Positions 45,514 to 57,730 of a stretch of DNA of 64,000 nt are shown one piece after another. The stretch is from Cytospora piceicola (lineage: Eukaryota; Ascomycota; Sordariomycetes; Diaporthales; Cytosporaceae): positions 62,001 through 126,000 of the forward strand of contig JALQBC010000022.1 of NCBI GenBank assembly GCA_023375675.1. Direction: 5' to 3'. The position numbers and the translations under genes are program-made. How positions within the stretch are numbered: position 1 is the first letter of the stretch; each line of letters opens with the position of its first letter. The notes beneath the pieces are model-generated. The model saw only the letters and a list, made by a program, of their open reading frames with translations. It was not told where the DNA came from and searched no databases.

Positions 45514-47544
45514 ATGGAGGCACACTCCTTAATCCAGCCTAATGCCTGGGTCGCATTGCGGCTCCCCAATGGAAGCACTCGGCTGCTACAGATCACTCCA
45601 AATTCGTACGAGATTCCATTCACTTCCTAGAGACCCAAACCCTCAGAGCGCTGACCATGCATGGCACCCAACAGGACTATTTCCTTGGGCAGATACGGCA
45701 CTTTCCCAACCAACCTCATAATCCACCGCCCCTACAACATCACCTACGAACTCCAGGACAAGGCTCCTACAGGCGAGTCCTTCCACCGCCTGCGCGTCGT
45801 CCCGCCCTCCGAACTACACGCCGACGTCATTGCGGAAGAGGAAGCAGCAGCAGCCTCCCCGTCAGCACAGGATAACGCTGCCCCAGAGGACGCCATAATA
45901 TCCGCGACCGATGGAGTCGAGTACAGCCTGGTCGACAATGAGACTGGTGCCGTCGTAGTCCGCTCCAACCGGGAGACCATCGATGACAATGCCCGGCAGA
46001 CCCTGACAACCCAGGAGATCGAGGTCCTGAAACAGAACGGCACCGATGCCGGCAAGGACCTGATCGCGAAGCTGATGCTGTCGCATACGGGAATGGACCA
46101 GAAGACGACCTTCAGTATGGCCAAGTACAAGCTCCTTAAAGAGAAGAAGTTCCTGCGGAGGTTTACAGTCTTGCCTGTGGATGTCAGCAACTTTGGGAAC
46201 TACGCTATACACGAGAGGGATGCCAACAAGGTAATGGAAATGAGGGAGGAGATGGTTGGTCTGTTGGGCTGCTGGGGCAATGTCCATTATAGTGAAGTGG
46301 ACCACGCCGAGCTTGGTGACGCGTCACAGACGACCAAGACGGAGCAGGAGGAAATCGACGATGTGACGAAGCCGAAACAGCCTGACGGCACGAGGTATTT
46401 GGTCGTGGACGACACCGGAGGTTTCTTGGTTGCTGCGTTGGCGGAGAGGATGGGAGTATTGTATCCCAGGAATGTGGAGGGGGACGCTGTCAACAGCTCA
46501 CAACAACCGGAAGATGGTCCATCGGAGCCAGCCCCCAAAACGACAGGTTCGGAGCCCAAGGACACCGTCATGGCCGAGGCAGAAGACGCATCTCAGCCGG
46601 ACTTGGTGCCATCCGTTAAGCGCGATCATGACGGCAACCCGAAAGATGATGCTGCCAACCCAGAACCAGCCGCCGGGTCTCAACCACTCAAGAAGCGCGC
46701 TCACCCACCTCGAAAATCTGATTTCTACATCCCCTATGCGACTACCAACACCATGACCCTCGTCCACACCAACGGACAGCCTAATCTCACCGCCCTCAAC
46801 TACTGGGGATACGACAGCAACAACCCGAACCACCCTCCCCACCCGATACACGACCACCTCCTCCCGCTCAGCTGGCTGCAGCTGCTCGAACCCGACTTCG
46901 ACTCCGTCTACGCTACCGAGCCGCCCATGAAGAGCGCCGACGAGGTCGCGTCCTGGAAGCCCAACCGCCGCGGCAACTACCACCGCAAGCGCAGACGGTG
47001 GGCGCGCACGCGGTACATCGTCGACAACGCGCAGGCCGGCGGCTTCAGCGGGCTGGTGGTGGCGAGCACCATGGACCCCATCTCGGTGCTGCGGCCCCTC
47101 CTGCCGCTCCTCGAGGGCGGCGCCGCCGTGGCCATCTACAGCCCGCACGTCGAGTCCCTGGCGGCGCTGGCCGACTGCTTCAGCGTGGCGCGGCGCGCGG
47201 CCTTTGTCGGCGTGGTGCCCCCGCCCGAGGTGGCCGGCAAGACGGCCGAGGAGCTGGAGCGGTGGGAGGGCACCGGCGACTTCCCGCTGAACCCGACGCT
47301 GCTGCTCGGCGTGCAGATCCACACGAGCCGCGCGAGGAGGTGGCAGGTGCTGCCGGGCCGGACGCACCCCGTCATGACGGCCAAGGGCGGGGCCGAGGGC
47401 TATGTGTTTACGGCCTGGAGGGCGAGGCCCGCCGAGGGGAGGATCGCGGCGAGGGGCAAGTTCCACAAGAAGGTCAAGCCCGCCGAGACTAGCACGGCGG
47501 AGGGGACACCTACGGTTGGGACGCCTGTCGAGAGTTCTGCATAG
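45514..47544 (+). CDS. TRM6: tRNA (adenine(58)-N(1))-methyltransferase non-catalytic subunit TRM6
   Basis: Exons 45514-45605 and 45675-47544 give 653 aa; the 69 bp intron (GTACGA...CAACAG) joins in phase 2 to give ITPNSTISLGRYGTFPTNLI, the conserved N-terminus of TRM6/Gcd10. The N-terminal block HSLIQPNAWVALRLPNG matches the family. The middle has LTTQEIEVLKQ, and the C-terminal Rossmann-like half has YLVVDDTGGFLVAALAERMG, GFSGLVVASTMDPISVLRPL and GGAAVAIYSPHVESL. TRM6 pairs with the catalytic TRM61 in the nucleus to make m1A58 in tRNAs and is needed for initiator tRNA-Met maturation in yeast. An acidic, low-complexity insert at about residues 265-330 is typical of filamentous fungi. It converges with ARC18, 381 bp apart. 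Confidence 0.95.
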
Positions 47545-47925
47545 ACTTAGATGACCATGGTAGCTTGGGACATGGCTGAGCACCTTGGAAAAGCTTCTTG
47601 TGTTTGATGGCATTGTTAGGAAAAGTGCATAGGTACATGGAATGAATGATACCCCGTCCATCTTTCTGAGTACATTTCGGAAGTGCTTGCCCATGAGATG
47701 TCCTCTAGTCCGGGTTATTCTTGCTTGAAGACTCATTCATGGTGTGTAGCTATAGCAGACCTAAGCTCCTTTCTAATGCCTTCCAAACCCAGAAAAAGGA
47801 GCCCGCCGAGTTGTCTTGCTCATCTATCTGCAGGTTTCCTCAAGGCATGGCCATGCTCTTCACCCCGCTCATGGTAGGTTATGCTCAGTTTCCATTCTCC
47901 AACTCATCCACCAAAAAAGGAACGC

Positions 47926-48750
47926 TCAAAGCTGCTTGCCCATGAACTTCCTCTTCGTAAAGCTCAGCCACCACTTGCTCGGCTTGTCCTCCTGGTCGGC
48001 GTACACCCGGGCCAGTAATCTCGTCGCCAGCTCCTGCCGCACCTGGGACATGTACTGCCTTAGCTGCTCGGAGTCCTGTCTGTCGCGTGGGGGCTCGTAC
48101 ATCTAATCGTTCTCCAAGTTAGTCCTCAGGCCTTCTCCTCCCCCCCGCCTTCCAACAAAACATACCTGGTTCAGCGGCCAGCCTGGGTCGCCGGGGATGG
48201 CAAAGTTCAGGTCCAGCGCCAGGTTGGTGACATCCTTGGTGGCCTGCCGCACGTCGGCGGTGGGCTTGATCTTGGTCAGGCAGTCGCTCACGAACCAGAT
48301 GCCGTAGACGAGCAGCCTGTCGGCGGGGCCCTGGATCTCGAAGTTGCGGAAGAAGGTGTTGGCCCGGAACAGGGCGAGGACCTCGTCGAGGATGTCGTAG
48401 GACTCGGACTCGGCGTCGGGGGACTCGCTGGCGGGCAGGGGGGGGTTGGGGAAGGGGAGGGTGTAGGCGGGGCCCCGGGTCTTGGTGCGCAGCGGCAGGA
48501 GGGGGAAGTTGCCGATGAGTCGCGGGGTGTTGGGGTCGGCGTTGAAGACGGAGTTATAGGCCTGCGAGTGGGGAGAGGAGAGATGTCTTGATTAGCCAAT
48601 GGTCACGGCCACGGTCACGGTCACGGTCAAGGTCATAGACACGAGGGTGTGCTGCTGGGCGGTGTCGGTCGCATAGCGGGACAGAGCAGTATATGCATGG
48701 GCTGGGTCTCTGAAGTTGTTATAATAGGGTAGGGTCCTTCTTACAGGCAT
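47926..48750 (-). CDS. ARC18: Arp2/3 complex 21 kDa subunit (ARPC3)
   Basis: Three coding exons on the minus strand: 48750-48745, 48561-48166 and 48102-47926; 192 aa. The first exon contributes only ATG CCT before GTAAGA; joined to GCC TAT AAC it gives the conserved MPAYNSVFNADP start of ARPC3. The second exon carries RLIGNFPLLPLRTKTRGPAY, the YDILDEVLALFRANTFFRNF helix and RLLVYGIWFVSDCLTKIK. The third has MYEPPRDRQDSEQLRQYMSQ and ends SKWWLSFTKRKFMGKQL. ARPC3 is part of the seven-subunit complex that nucleates branched actin at endocytic sites. Length matches orthologues. Intron 1 (183 bp) contains a hexamer microsatellite. The two-codon first exon is easily missed by gene finders. Confidence 0.95.
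48601..48637. repeat. GGTCAC hexamer microsatellite in ARC18 intron 1
   Basis: About six imperfect copies of a (C/A)GGTCA-type hexamer. Seen directly. Confidence 0.8.
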
Positions 48751-50017
48751 TGTGACTTATGCGCCGCCTTGCGAGGCTATAGATATAGGCTCTGTAAAGG
48801 TCTGAAGGGTAAAGTTATGGTGTGTGGTGAGGTTGCTATGCTGGGAGCTCTTGGAGGGGCTCTTGATTCGATGGGCTCAGCTTCCCCCTGAGAACGACAA
48901 CGGCAGACGGGAAGCAGTTAAACGACTGACGTCTCTCTCTCTGTCTCTGTCTCTCCTGAGTCCCCTGCAAGACGCTATTCTCTTTTGGGATTGGCGTGGC
49001 TGGGTTGGCAAGTCAGTCAGTCAGTCAGTGTGCAGTGTGACAGCCTGGCCTGGGAAGCAGAGCTGAGTCAGCTTGTGGCGGACAGAGTCAAGGACTACAC
49101 AGTAGACCAAAGGAGGCGTGAAAAGGGGCTGAGGCGCAGGAGGGGCTGGTGCCTGCACGCTGCCTTGCACAGTCGTGAATGGTGCCTGCAAGTTCCTGCT
49201 AGTGGCTGAAGTCATGTGAGTTAGCGTCAGAGTCGTGAGTCTTGGTCTCCAATTGTCCATCACGAATGCAAAGAAAGCGGGGTGGCAACTCACATAACCT
49301 GCGATTCTATTGGTACGTCTATCTCGGTGTCAGCGTGTCAGCGTGTCACCCATCCTGCCATCCACGTTGCCCATCCATTCCATTGTTTCCCAAAGTCCGG
49401 GGCGCCCCCCAAAGGAGGTCTCCCATTCACATCCCATCCCATTTAAAGCAACACGAACAAGGTCGCCTACTTTGTCGCCTGCTTCTCCTGCGCGACCTGT
49501 TCCACACCATCTCTATTTCCACCCATCTCAAACACATCTTTACTTCACGCGTTCCATCCCAACAGGACGCGTTGTCCGCGTCAGAAGGTTGGAAGAAGAT
49601 TAACATCATAATCTCCAGAACCCTGAAAAAGAACCTTGTTCGTCCTGCAGGGTCGGTCTGTCATTTACGGTGCGACAGTATCTGCCTTATCGGTACTGGC
49701 TGCTGGCACGACTGGGGCCACAAAGAAACTCACTGCGGATTGATTCTGAATCCATCCCAAATCCATTCCAGCTGCCTGCCAACCGAGACATTTCGATGCA
49801 AATATTAGGGTATGTGTGGCCTGCTTGCTTGTCGCGTCTCGCGCCTGTTGTTTTTGTGTTTGTTTTTATTGTCAAAGATCGCCCCACTATTCCGTACCAG
49901 ATACCGCTATCGTGCATTCACACACACACTCACTCACTCACACCTTTCCAATCTCATGTCGCTAACACGTCGCCCGGCAGTCCTCTTCTGAAGCAGCTAT
50001 TCAGCTTTCTCGACAAC
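48751..50017. other. Intergenic, likely 5' leaders of two divergent genes
   Basis: Contains an AGTC tetramer repeat (49011-49029), a CT-rich (TCTC)n stretch (48931-48955) and an ACAC/TCAC run (49920-49945) shortly before the next start. The frame upstream of 50018 is open to 49670, but its sequence is low-complexity leader; I see no separate gene. Confidence 0.5.
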
Positions 50018-51565
50018 ATGGCCAGCCTGCCGCCGCAGGAAACTGCAGACATCGCACCCAGCACACCATCTTCTTCGCAAAGCACCGGCGTTAGCACCGA
50101 GCACACAGGTACTGATGGCATGACAGTCGTGCCGCTGCTTGTGAACTCAGCGGCACCATATTCAGTATGCGAGGTGGAGAAGCCCAGGAAGCGGAGGCGC
50201 ATAATTAATCGCATCACCCGCCCTGAGCCTGGTTCACTCTACGACATTATGCACGAGTACCAGGGAGAATCGCTCTTCATTATTCCCATCTGCTGGACTG
50301 ACCAGCACCCAAAGGCTCTTGGCGTGCAATGGACACATCACGAGACGATACGCAAGCCGGTTCCTGACTTCAACTCCATGTCCTCCAAGTATCCACTCCG
50401 CCCAACACGAATCGCGACCGAGCTGAGCAAAGACCTCACAACTATACTCTCCCCGGGCGACCCAAGTCCGCTTAGCTGCACGTCCATCAAAAATGTCATG
50501 TCAACCCTGTTCCCAACTACCGTCTTCAATGCCAAGACTGGTATGGACCTCGAACTTCGTTTCGGCGATCGCATCTTGAGGCGCGCTGTGCGCGTGCCAG
50601 TTTTATGGAGGCAGTATGATGTTGGCAGTCATTCGTTTGACAGTGCCTCGACCAAAGTTGCCGGTTCCTACGGGTGGACACCAAGCAGCAGCACCTGTGG
50701 GGCAGGCGGGAGCCAGGCCAGCGAATGGAGTCGAAGCAGCTCTCAGTCGGCATCGGCTCCACCAACTCTGGCGTTTGTCAACAGGGACAGCCTACATATG
50801 ATGCGCCGAACTCTGTATCGCGTTCTGCCAGGTCCCATAAATGGCGATCACAGAAACACTCCGGTCGCAAACCTTCAGAACTTACGGTCCAAACGACTAA
50901 TCCCCCAGGATGTTGATCATGATGCATACCTGGTCGCCATCATGATCGCCATTGCGCAGTGGTACTGCTACCCACCTAGCTCGAGATTGGCCTCGAAAAC
51001 GTGGTCCCAAAGGTCATCGCAGGGATTTCAGCCCGCGCCCGAGACCTATCTACAGCAGCCGGAGTTCAGAGACATCCCAGTGAAAATCATTACACAAAAC
51101 AGCACTACGGCAGAGTTCGTCATCCACAGCGCAGTGGTCACCGCGGCTTTCCTCAAGCGGTTTGCTTGCCCTTTCAAGGCACCACAAGCAGATGATCTTC
51201 TGAAGGGTGGCTTGAAAATCGAGGTGACCAAGGTACAGATATGGCCTGTACTTGGGCTGAAGGAGAGGCTCGCCAAGGCTCTCGGCCCGGAGATTGCTGG
51301 CGAGCTGGCATGTTCAGATATCGCGGATGGGGACATCGAGACGTGGGAGACGGAGCAAGAGCGAGAGTTCCGCAAGGACAACATCAAGCGAAAGAGGGGG
51401 CCCATGTACGAGGCTTTGAACAAGAGCCTGGAGATAGACGACGATGTCGCAGAGCCTCCGTCTTCTGGTAGCGGGTTGGGCCTCGCAGTTGCTTCGCCGC
51501 CCTTGTCGCCGCGGACACCTAAACGGCGGCGAACGCAGTCGAATACTCAACTGGAGGTGTGCTAG
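50018..51565 (+). CDS. Hypothetical conserved fungal protein, probably nuclear
   Basis: Single exon, 515 aa from ATG 50018 (MASLPPQETADIAPSTPSSS); the frame continues upstream, but its residues are encoded by leader-like low-complexity DNA, so I prefer this ATG. Basic clusters KPRKRRRIINR near residue 55 and PRTPKRRR near the end look like nuclear localisation signals. Between them is a folded-looking region (SLYDIMHEYQGESLFIIPIC; TLAFVNRDSLHMMRRTLYRV; DAYLVAIMIAIAQWY; IPVKIITQNSTTAEFVIHSA) followed by a charged helical stretch (EREFRKDNIKRKRGPMYEAL). I recognise no named domain. Codon use and the length of the intact frame support a real gene. Confidence 0.78.
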   Translation: MASLPPQETADIAPSTPSSSQSTGVSTEHTGTDGMTVVPLLVNSAAPYSVCEVEKPRKRRRIINRITRPEPGSLYDIMHEYQGESLFIIPICWTDQHPKALGVQWTHHETIRKPVPDFNSMSSKYPLRPTRIATELSKDLTTILSPGDPSPLSCTSIKNVMSTLFPTTVFNAKTGMDLELRFGDRILRRAVRVPVLWRQYDVGSHSFDSASTKVAGSYGWTPSSSTCGAGGSQASEWSRSSSQSASAPPTLAFVNRDSLHMMRRTLYRVLPGPINGDHRNTPVANLQNLRSKRLIPQDVDHDAYLVAIMIAIAQWYCYPPSSRLASKTWSQRSSQGFQPAPETYLQQPEFRDIPVKIITQNSTTAEFVIHSAVVTAAFLKRFACPFKAPQADDLLKGGLKIEVTKVQIWPVLGLKERLAKALGPEIAGELACSDIADGDIETWETEQEREFRKDNIKRKRGPMYEALNKSLEIDDDVAEPPSSGSGLGLAVASPPLSPRTPKRRRTQSNTQLEVC

Positions 51566-53875
51566 TCGCGGACGCCACCCATGTGTCTGCGGGACTGCTG
51601 CCGTGCGCCTGACACGGAGAACCTGAGTGGCCTGGGATGACTCGCTCGATTGGGAACTGTCGTGGTCAAGGCCACCGAAGTGGTTTTCTTTTTTAGCCTC
51701 AGCGTGGTCTAGGTCCCTTTCATGGAACTATTCGATCTTTTCTCTTCGTGTTAATACTAGCTTTCCGTCAGGAAAACCACATACACTTCGACATGAACTA
51801 AGTCGCCCTCATAACGCAGTAGTTCCTGAAGCGGTCATGCGTACCGAGACTTCGTTTTAGGGGTGCAATAGGATCAGTTTGGGGGTGGGTCAACACATCA
51901 GTATCCGCAGCGTCGCACTACAGCCTGAACGTGTGTTTAGGAGAGTCTAGATGGGCCTGGGTACTGGAACATTCGCGATTATAGGTCTTACGGTAATGAG
52001 CAGTGGGTTTTTGCCCGTTCAATAGATACCTTTTCACGTGCCCCGATACCAGTACTTGAATGACTGCTTCCGAGTATACCCCGCACATGGCTTTGGAACA
52101 TATCCTGGGCTTTAGTGGCATTCATAAGATGCAACTCCGCATCTCAGCCCCCACGCTGAGGCAGACCCGTGTGTGCCTAAGGGGGTATCTCACCTGAAGC
52201 CATGTTGGCCCAGACACTACGCGACCTAGGAAAGTAAAAACGACAAGGCAATGAGAAAAATTCTTCCTCGTCATGTTGCCAATTCAGGCGGGAGGGAGGC
52301 CACTGGGAAGGGAAGACCTACCGGTAGCCAACAGTCTCGTCGGCTGGGGTACCCATACTCATTGTGCGCACTCCCTACAATGCAGGTTCTCCACTCTTGA
52401 GGAAGGGCATGAGACAAATTCACATGCTTACTGTGTACTTCCCTGTAATCCGATCTCATTGGGGAATGACGGCTCCCACGTGGCTGCCGTGCATGAGCCA
52501 GAGCCTCGGGATTAGGACATGTAAGTACCCAGGTTATGGGGAACAGGCTAAGGGGGTGGGTGACATGGTCCGAATCTGACAAGGCTCCGTCCACTTACAC
52601 GAGGCGACAAATGGACGTCAGGGTGGGGTAAGCCGTTGAGTTGGAGAACCACCCATTTGCTCAGCCTTGGTGACACCACCCTGACTGCATTGCATGTGCG
52701 TCCGATCTGGGGCATTTGAACTTACTGCCAGACTGGAGGCGTTGGGATCTGATAACGGCGGAGAAAACTCGCAATGTTCTCAGGAGGACATGATAAGGGG
52801 AGATGCCGGCGATTAACAGGATCGTTCATTGACTCAGCAGCTTTACAAGACAGGAAAAATGGGACAAAACTGCTCTAGTACGCTGGCACAAAGAACTGTG
52901 ACTCCTGGAGAAAGGGCTGCGTGACGTGCAGGACCGTTTTTTATGGATTTAGGGTTGGAGCATAATAATTCATAACCGACACCTGGTTTATGAACTTGTA
53001 TACCGGTATCGCAAAAGACATGTATACAGCCTCACAGCCATGCTGCCTGCAACATGATAGTCTGATCAAAGAACCTTGATGGTCCTCAACAAACGATGTC
53101 AAGTAAAGTGCAAAAGGCGTTCGGTTTGCCTGTACATATACACACTTACTTAGCAAATATCACGCCACTCGGGAAATCCATGAGAAAAGGCCCGTTGTCC
53201 GAGCGTTATCCGGGGGCAGCGAAGAGGTAAGGGGGTTGTGACTGGCAGACTGAGTTGGTGTGGATTTGGAATTGCCGTGGCATTATCCCTGCCACAGCCT
53301 GATGCATTGATGGATGTTGAGAATCGAGCTTGCAGCCCATCATCATCATTCATAGTCGTCATCGAAGGGTCCAAGGGCGTATTTGTCAGATAGCGGGTTC
53401 CGGGAATGTGGATTACTTGAGAAGCATCAACGCTCGGAAGCTACTTTAGTGTCGTCAAGGTACCGCTTTACGGCATGAAAAGGGCAGAAGGGGGGATGAT
53501 GGAAACCGGCGAGAGGCGGATAAGTGATATCTTGTTAACATGAAAGCGTACTGAGAGAGGTGGAGGGCTGTTAGTAAACAAATTCGAGGCTGGCCGAGCC
53601 CATATTTTCACGGCAAAGACCAAGGCATCTTGTTTTATCAAAAATGGGTCCGCCCTCCAGCACACAAGACATCACAAACGACAGCCATTGCGAGATCGGC
53701 TTTTTACGGGCGGCTTTTCTGCCAAGGTGAATTGTGGATCAAACAGGTGGGAATTTCCCATTTCTTTGCGATTCTTCGAAGCAGTTTTGAGACGCGTTAT
53801 CTAATCGCCCCGGCGATAGAGCACTGGCCAACGTTTTTCACCCCTCCTCTTCTAAAAGCTCCCCCGGCTTCGTTT
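51566..53875. other. 2.3 kb intergenic region
   Basis: No gene, RNA or repeat family recognised on either strand. The right end is the promoter of the peroxiredoxin gene. Confidence 0.5.
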
Positions 53876-54002
53876 TATTATCTCGACCTGTTCTTTCTAC
53901 CTACCAATTTGTCTCATTCATCTATTCTTCCTACTCAATCCTCACCCAAACCAACCCTTTAGACCCATCCCATTCCATCCTCCATACAAAAAATCAGCCA
54001 AC
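53876..54002 (+). promoter_or_regulatory. Pyrimidine-rich core promoter/leader of the peroxiredoxin gene
   Basis: A long C/T-rich tract followed by CCAACATGTCTACC, a good fungal start context. Such CT tracts are common before strongly expressed fungal genes; high expression is inferred, not shown. Confidence 0.5.
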
Positions 54003-54893
54003 ATGTCTACCAAGGCCTTTGTTCAGAAGCCCGCCCCTACCTTCACGGCCACCACCGTCCTTGAGCACGGTGAGTTCAAGGAGGTCTCCCTCTCTGACTT
54101 CCTGGGCCAGTGGTAAGTTCTATTCCCGCCATCCTCACAAACGTCTCGTCATCATCCCTATGTTTCCGTTGCCGCTCCAACGGTGCTTCCTATCTTGCCT
54201 CGCCTTGCCTTCTCTCTCTCTCTCTCTTCAGAGCTGAGCTATTCACACCTTGCCCATGCCATTGGTGGTGGAAATGAAATAAACAGACTTCTGAACGAAT
54301 TTGACCGCTCACCTGCTACCCACCACAGGGTCATCCTCCTGTTCTACCCCATGGACTTCACCTTCGTCTGCCCCACCGAGATCCTCGCCTACAACGACGA
54401 GCTCCCCCGGTTCGAGAAGCTCAACACCACCGTCCTCGGTGTCTCCACCGACAGCCACTTCAGCCACCTGGCCTGGCGCGAACGCCCCCGCAAGCAGGGT
54501 GGCCTGGGCGACGACCTGAAGCTGCCCCTGGTGGCCGACAAGAACTCCAAGATCGCCCGCGACTACGGCGTCCTGATCGAGGAGGAGGGCGTCGCCCTGC
54601 GCGGCCTCTTCATCATCGACCCCAAGGGCACCCTCCGCCAGATCACCGTCAACGACCTGTCCGTCGGCCGCAACGTCGAGGAGACGCTCCGCCTGGTCGA
54701 GGCCTTCCAGTTCACCGACGAGCACGGCGAGGTCTGCCCCGCCGGCTGGCAGTCGGGCGGCGACACCATGAAGGCCGACCCCAAGGGCAGCCTGGAGTAC
54801 TTCGGAAAATCCGGTGGTAAGTCGAGGCCCCTGAGCAGCAGCGGAGAGCAGTCCTCTTCATCCCCCCTTGCGAAGCGAGCACGTATTGAGTAG
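54003..54893 (+). CDS. 2-Cys peroxiredoxin (TSA1/PRX1-type thiol peroxidase)
   Basis: Exons 54003-54112 and 54329-54893 give 224 aa; the 216 bp intron joins TG and G to give [20 protein letters not shown]. The peroxidatic Cys is in FTFVCPTE and the resolving Cys in [28 protein letters not shown] and [14 protein letters not shown] confirm the typical 2-Cys Prx1 class, which reduces H2O2 with thioredoxin in the cytosol. After the expected GSLEYFGK end there is an unusual 23-residue Ser-rich tail ending PLAKRARIE, which could act as a nuclear signal. A perfect GTAAGT donor lies exactly at the tail (54817) with a CAG acceptor at 54915; its use would replace the tail by GN and a stop at 54923, giving 201 aa. 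Either form may be made. Confidence 0.93.
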
Positions 54894-54923
54894 ATGGGGT
54901 TTTGTCTCCGAACAGGCAACTAA

Positions 54924-56778
54924 ATCCACCACAACACCAACGCCACCCACCAACAAAACCAAAACCAACCACCAAAACAAAGCAACATGAAGATGCCACC
55001 CCGTTGGACGGACTGAGGAAGAAGCAAACGATGAGGAGCATCATCTCCCCATGATATTTTTTGAGCCGAGTTGGAGCGGAAAGCGCTTTTAGAAGAGTGC
55101 ATTTGCGGGACCGCATGTTATGGCCGGCGTCCCAAGAAGGGACGGGCGGACATAGATGATAGAAAAAGCTGAAGCTCAATATATCACCCGAGTCTTATCG
55201 ACTTGACCATGCTGTTGTTGCAATCTCGTTGTCCCTTCCCATACTCAACTCTAGTGTTTTACCGGGCCTTAGCTGTGACTTTCAAAGAGCAATTGCCAGT
55301 ATGTCGCTATCATATTCAAATATCAAAACCATGGCTCTAGTTTCTTTGGTCGAGCTCTGTACCATTCCCTTCCTGCTCTGCTGTCAGACATCGAGGTGCT
55401 CACCGATTATCAAAGGCTAAGTCCACGGTAAAGGTATCGATACACTCGCCCATCTTGACTGAGCCCGTCCTCCAATTTCATGTGATCGCTTGCCACCTTG
55501 AGAATGTTTTACCATTGATATGTTTTAAACCTTCTATCCAATATAGTAACCGTAGGGGACTAGTTAAAGGATCTGTTTCAACATCAGCATCCACTCAGCC
55601 ACTACCATGCATAAGTACGTAGGCTTTCATCTAAAATACTGAAAATCCTTATCCATCGCCTTGAGCTCACTTGCTCGTTGCAAATGTACTCAAATATCCT
55701 GCATGTTCATTGATCAACTGTATCTCTTCTCTGATTGTACAAATTGTAGAAACAAAACACTAGGTGCGTGAGGTGGTTCACATCGAGCCTTCTCGTGGCC
55801 AAATCGGGAGTGACATTATCCAGCAACACCAGACGTAGGCTCAATGACGGCTTGGCCTTAAATCGTTTCACTGGTGGTCAACTAGAGAGAATAAAGGAAA
55901 GCCAGCGGAAGCAAGTGCCATCGTGTCCAGGGAGTGAGGAGTATATCGTACACGTGCCACCAAACAGAAGCAGGACACTCCCTATCTTTTGCTTTATTCC
56001 CCCAGGGATGCTCTCCTTCCGGCAGGACCAAGCCACTACTCTTATCAAGACACGTTGTTCTCCTGTTATATTCCACCCCGAGTTGTTTTCATGAAGCTAA
56101 CGAGGCCTTTCGGGAGCATTGAAGCCGGTCATGGAAAAGTCCACACGTTTCTATAGGTCGAATCAGAGGAGGGTGGTCCAGATATGGATGTAGGAAACTT
56201 CTCTTATCCACGCAGGGTGGCAGCCTCCACGGCGTTATTTTTCCGCTGCACGTTTTTATTCGCAACACCATACAACGGGATCTTGGGGAGGAAGGGGGGA
56301 AACGATATAAAAGAACATGCTTTGGTAAAGTGTGGCACACATGTAACCCCCAAACAATTCAAGACCACACAGCACGACGGCAAAAGCACCTCGAAGCGGA
56401 ATGTGTCCTTGATCTCCCCAAGACTGCAGCCAGAATCTCTATCCCACCACACAGACGGTGAGGATCTGGGGGTCATGGTGCCCCCCCTCAAGCTAGGTGA
56501 GAGCCCGCCCCTGTTCGGCACCCGAAAGGCGTACGTCAACATGTTGGGATACCTGCCGTTTCCGGCGCGATCAACCATCTCACAGAAGCGATATACCCTC
56601 GGCAGAGCAACTGCTCTGCGAAGGAAACAATCATCTAAATACGTGAGACTCTCGCCCCTGGGTGATGGACATGGAACTGTGTTGGACCGCATCGTGGCAG
56701 TCAGCGCCCGCAATATTCAGAACTCAGTACGGCATCTTTCCCTCAGAGGAGCCTTGATTCCCCTCCAGGTCGACAACT
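54924..56778. other. 1.85 kb intergenic region
   Basis: The 3' end of the peroxiredoxin gene (CCACCAAAACC-rich) and AT-leaning DNA. A plus-strand frame from 56184 runs into the esterase exon in another frame; it is not a gene. Nothing else seen. Confidence 0.5.
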
Positions 56779-57730
56779 ATGACGCGCCTCCGCTCCCCCC
56801 TCGCCGTGACCACGGCCTCCCTGGCCCTGGCGGCCGCGGCCCGGGCGCCGTCCAACTGCACCACGTCCGGGGCGCACATCATCGTCGCCCGCGAGAGCGG
56901 CGCGCCCAACGGCGTCAGCGTCATGAACCTCGTGGCCGAGGAGGTGGCCTCCCGGTGCGCCGGGTCCGACACCGCGGGCGTGCCCTACCCGGCCGACTTC
57001 AGCCCCTACGTCGAGTCCGAGGGGTACGGCGTCGGCAACCTCACCGAGATGGTGCTGGACTACCGGGCTTCCTGCCCCGACTCCAAGATCGTCCTGATGG
57101 GCTACTCTCAGGTATATTATAGGCACACTCTTTACCAAGGCGTGGATTAGAAAAGGGCGGAGGGGGACGTCGGCGTGGGGGAGGAGTTGTGATCTGTTCT
57201 CTACTGGAAACATATTCATATAACCCGTTTGTCTACCAATATAGGGCGCACAATTAACCGCGGATTTCCTCTGCGGAACCTCCGAGTCTGGGTTTCCCGA
57301 AACGGACGCCTACGCCACCAATATGACAGATGCTGGTAGGTCCAGATTGCTTAGTCGTCCAGAAAGGTATCTGCTTTGCTGACCAGGTCTCCCACAGTCG
57401 CTGCCGTTGTACTCATGGGCGACCCGAGCTTCGTCGCCGGCCTCTCTTGGGACAATGGCACCGCGGAGAACGTCAGCTACTTCCCACGTCTCGATACCGC
57501 TTCTTGCGACCCTGTTGCCGACAAGAGTAAGTGTGCTTCTGAATTCGAGATGTCATGATAGTGAAAGAAGAGCTTGGTCGTTGACTTTGCGGCTGCTAGT
57601 GATCTCGTATTGTGACACGAACGACTACTACTGCGACGGCGGTACCAGCGTTGTGGTCCATGCCAACTATGTCACCAAGTACCATTCCGATGCTGTCGAT
57701 TTTGTCGTGGACTTGCTTGGTGGTTGTTAG
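56779..57730 (+). CDS. Secreted CE5 esterase (cutinase / acetylxylan esterase family)
   Basis: Four exons (56779-57111, 57245-57335, 57398-57526, 57600-57730) give 227 aa; all three introns are GT-AG. The signal peptide is followed by CTTSGAHIIVARES. The nucleophile elbow GYSQGAQL is formed exactly across intron 1, the catalytic Asp lies in SYCDTNDYYCDGG and the catalytic His in VVVHANYVTKYH. Eight cysteines in the mature protein fit the four disulfides of CE5 acetylxylan esterases better than the two of classic cutinases. The enzyme would be extracellular and cleave acetyl groups from xylan or small esters. Family assignment is firm; substrate is inferred. Confidence 0.93.

Noticed and set aside
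46498..47736. 412-codon open frame on the minus strand
   Set aside because: Shadow of TRM6 in a GC-rich region; composition is unlike a protein and no domain is present.
49670..50017. In-frame N-terminal extension of the hypothetical protein at 50018
   Set aside because: Encoded by repeat-rich leader sequence (CACACTCACTCACTC); the ATG at 50018 has a better context and a protein-like start.
56184..57122. 312-codon frame overlapping the CE5 esterase first exon
   Set aside because: The upstream part has no motif and the overlapping part is the wrong frame of the esterase.
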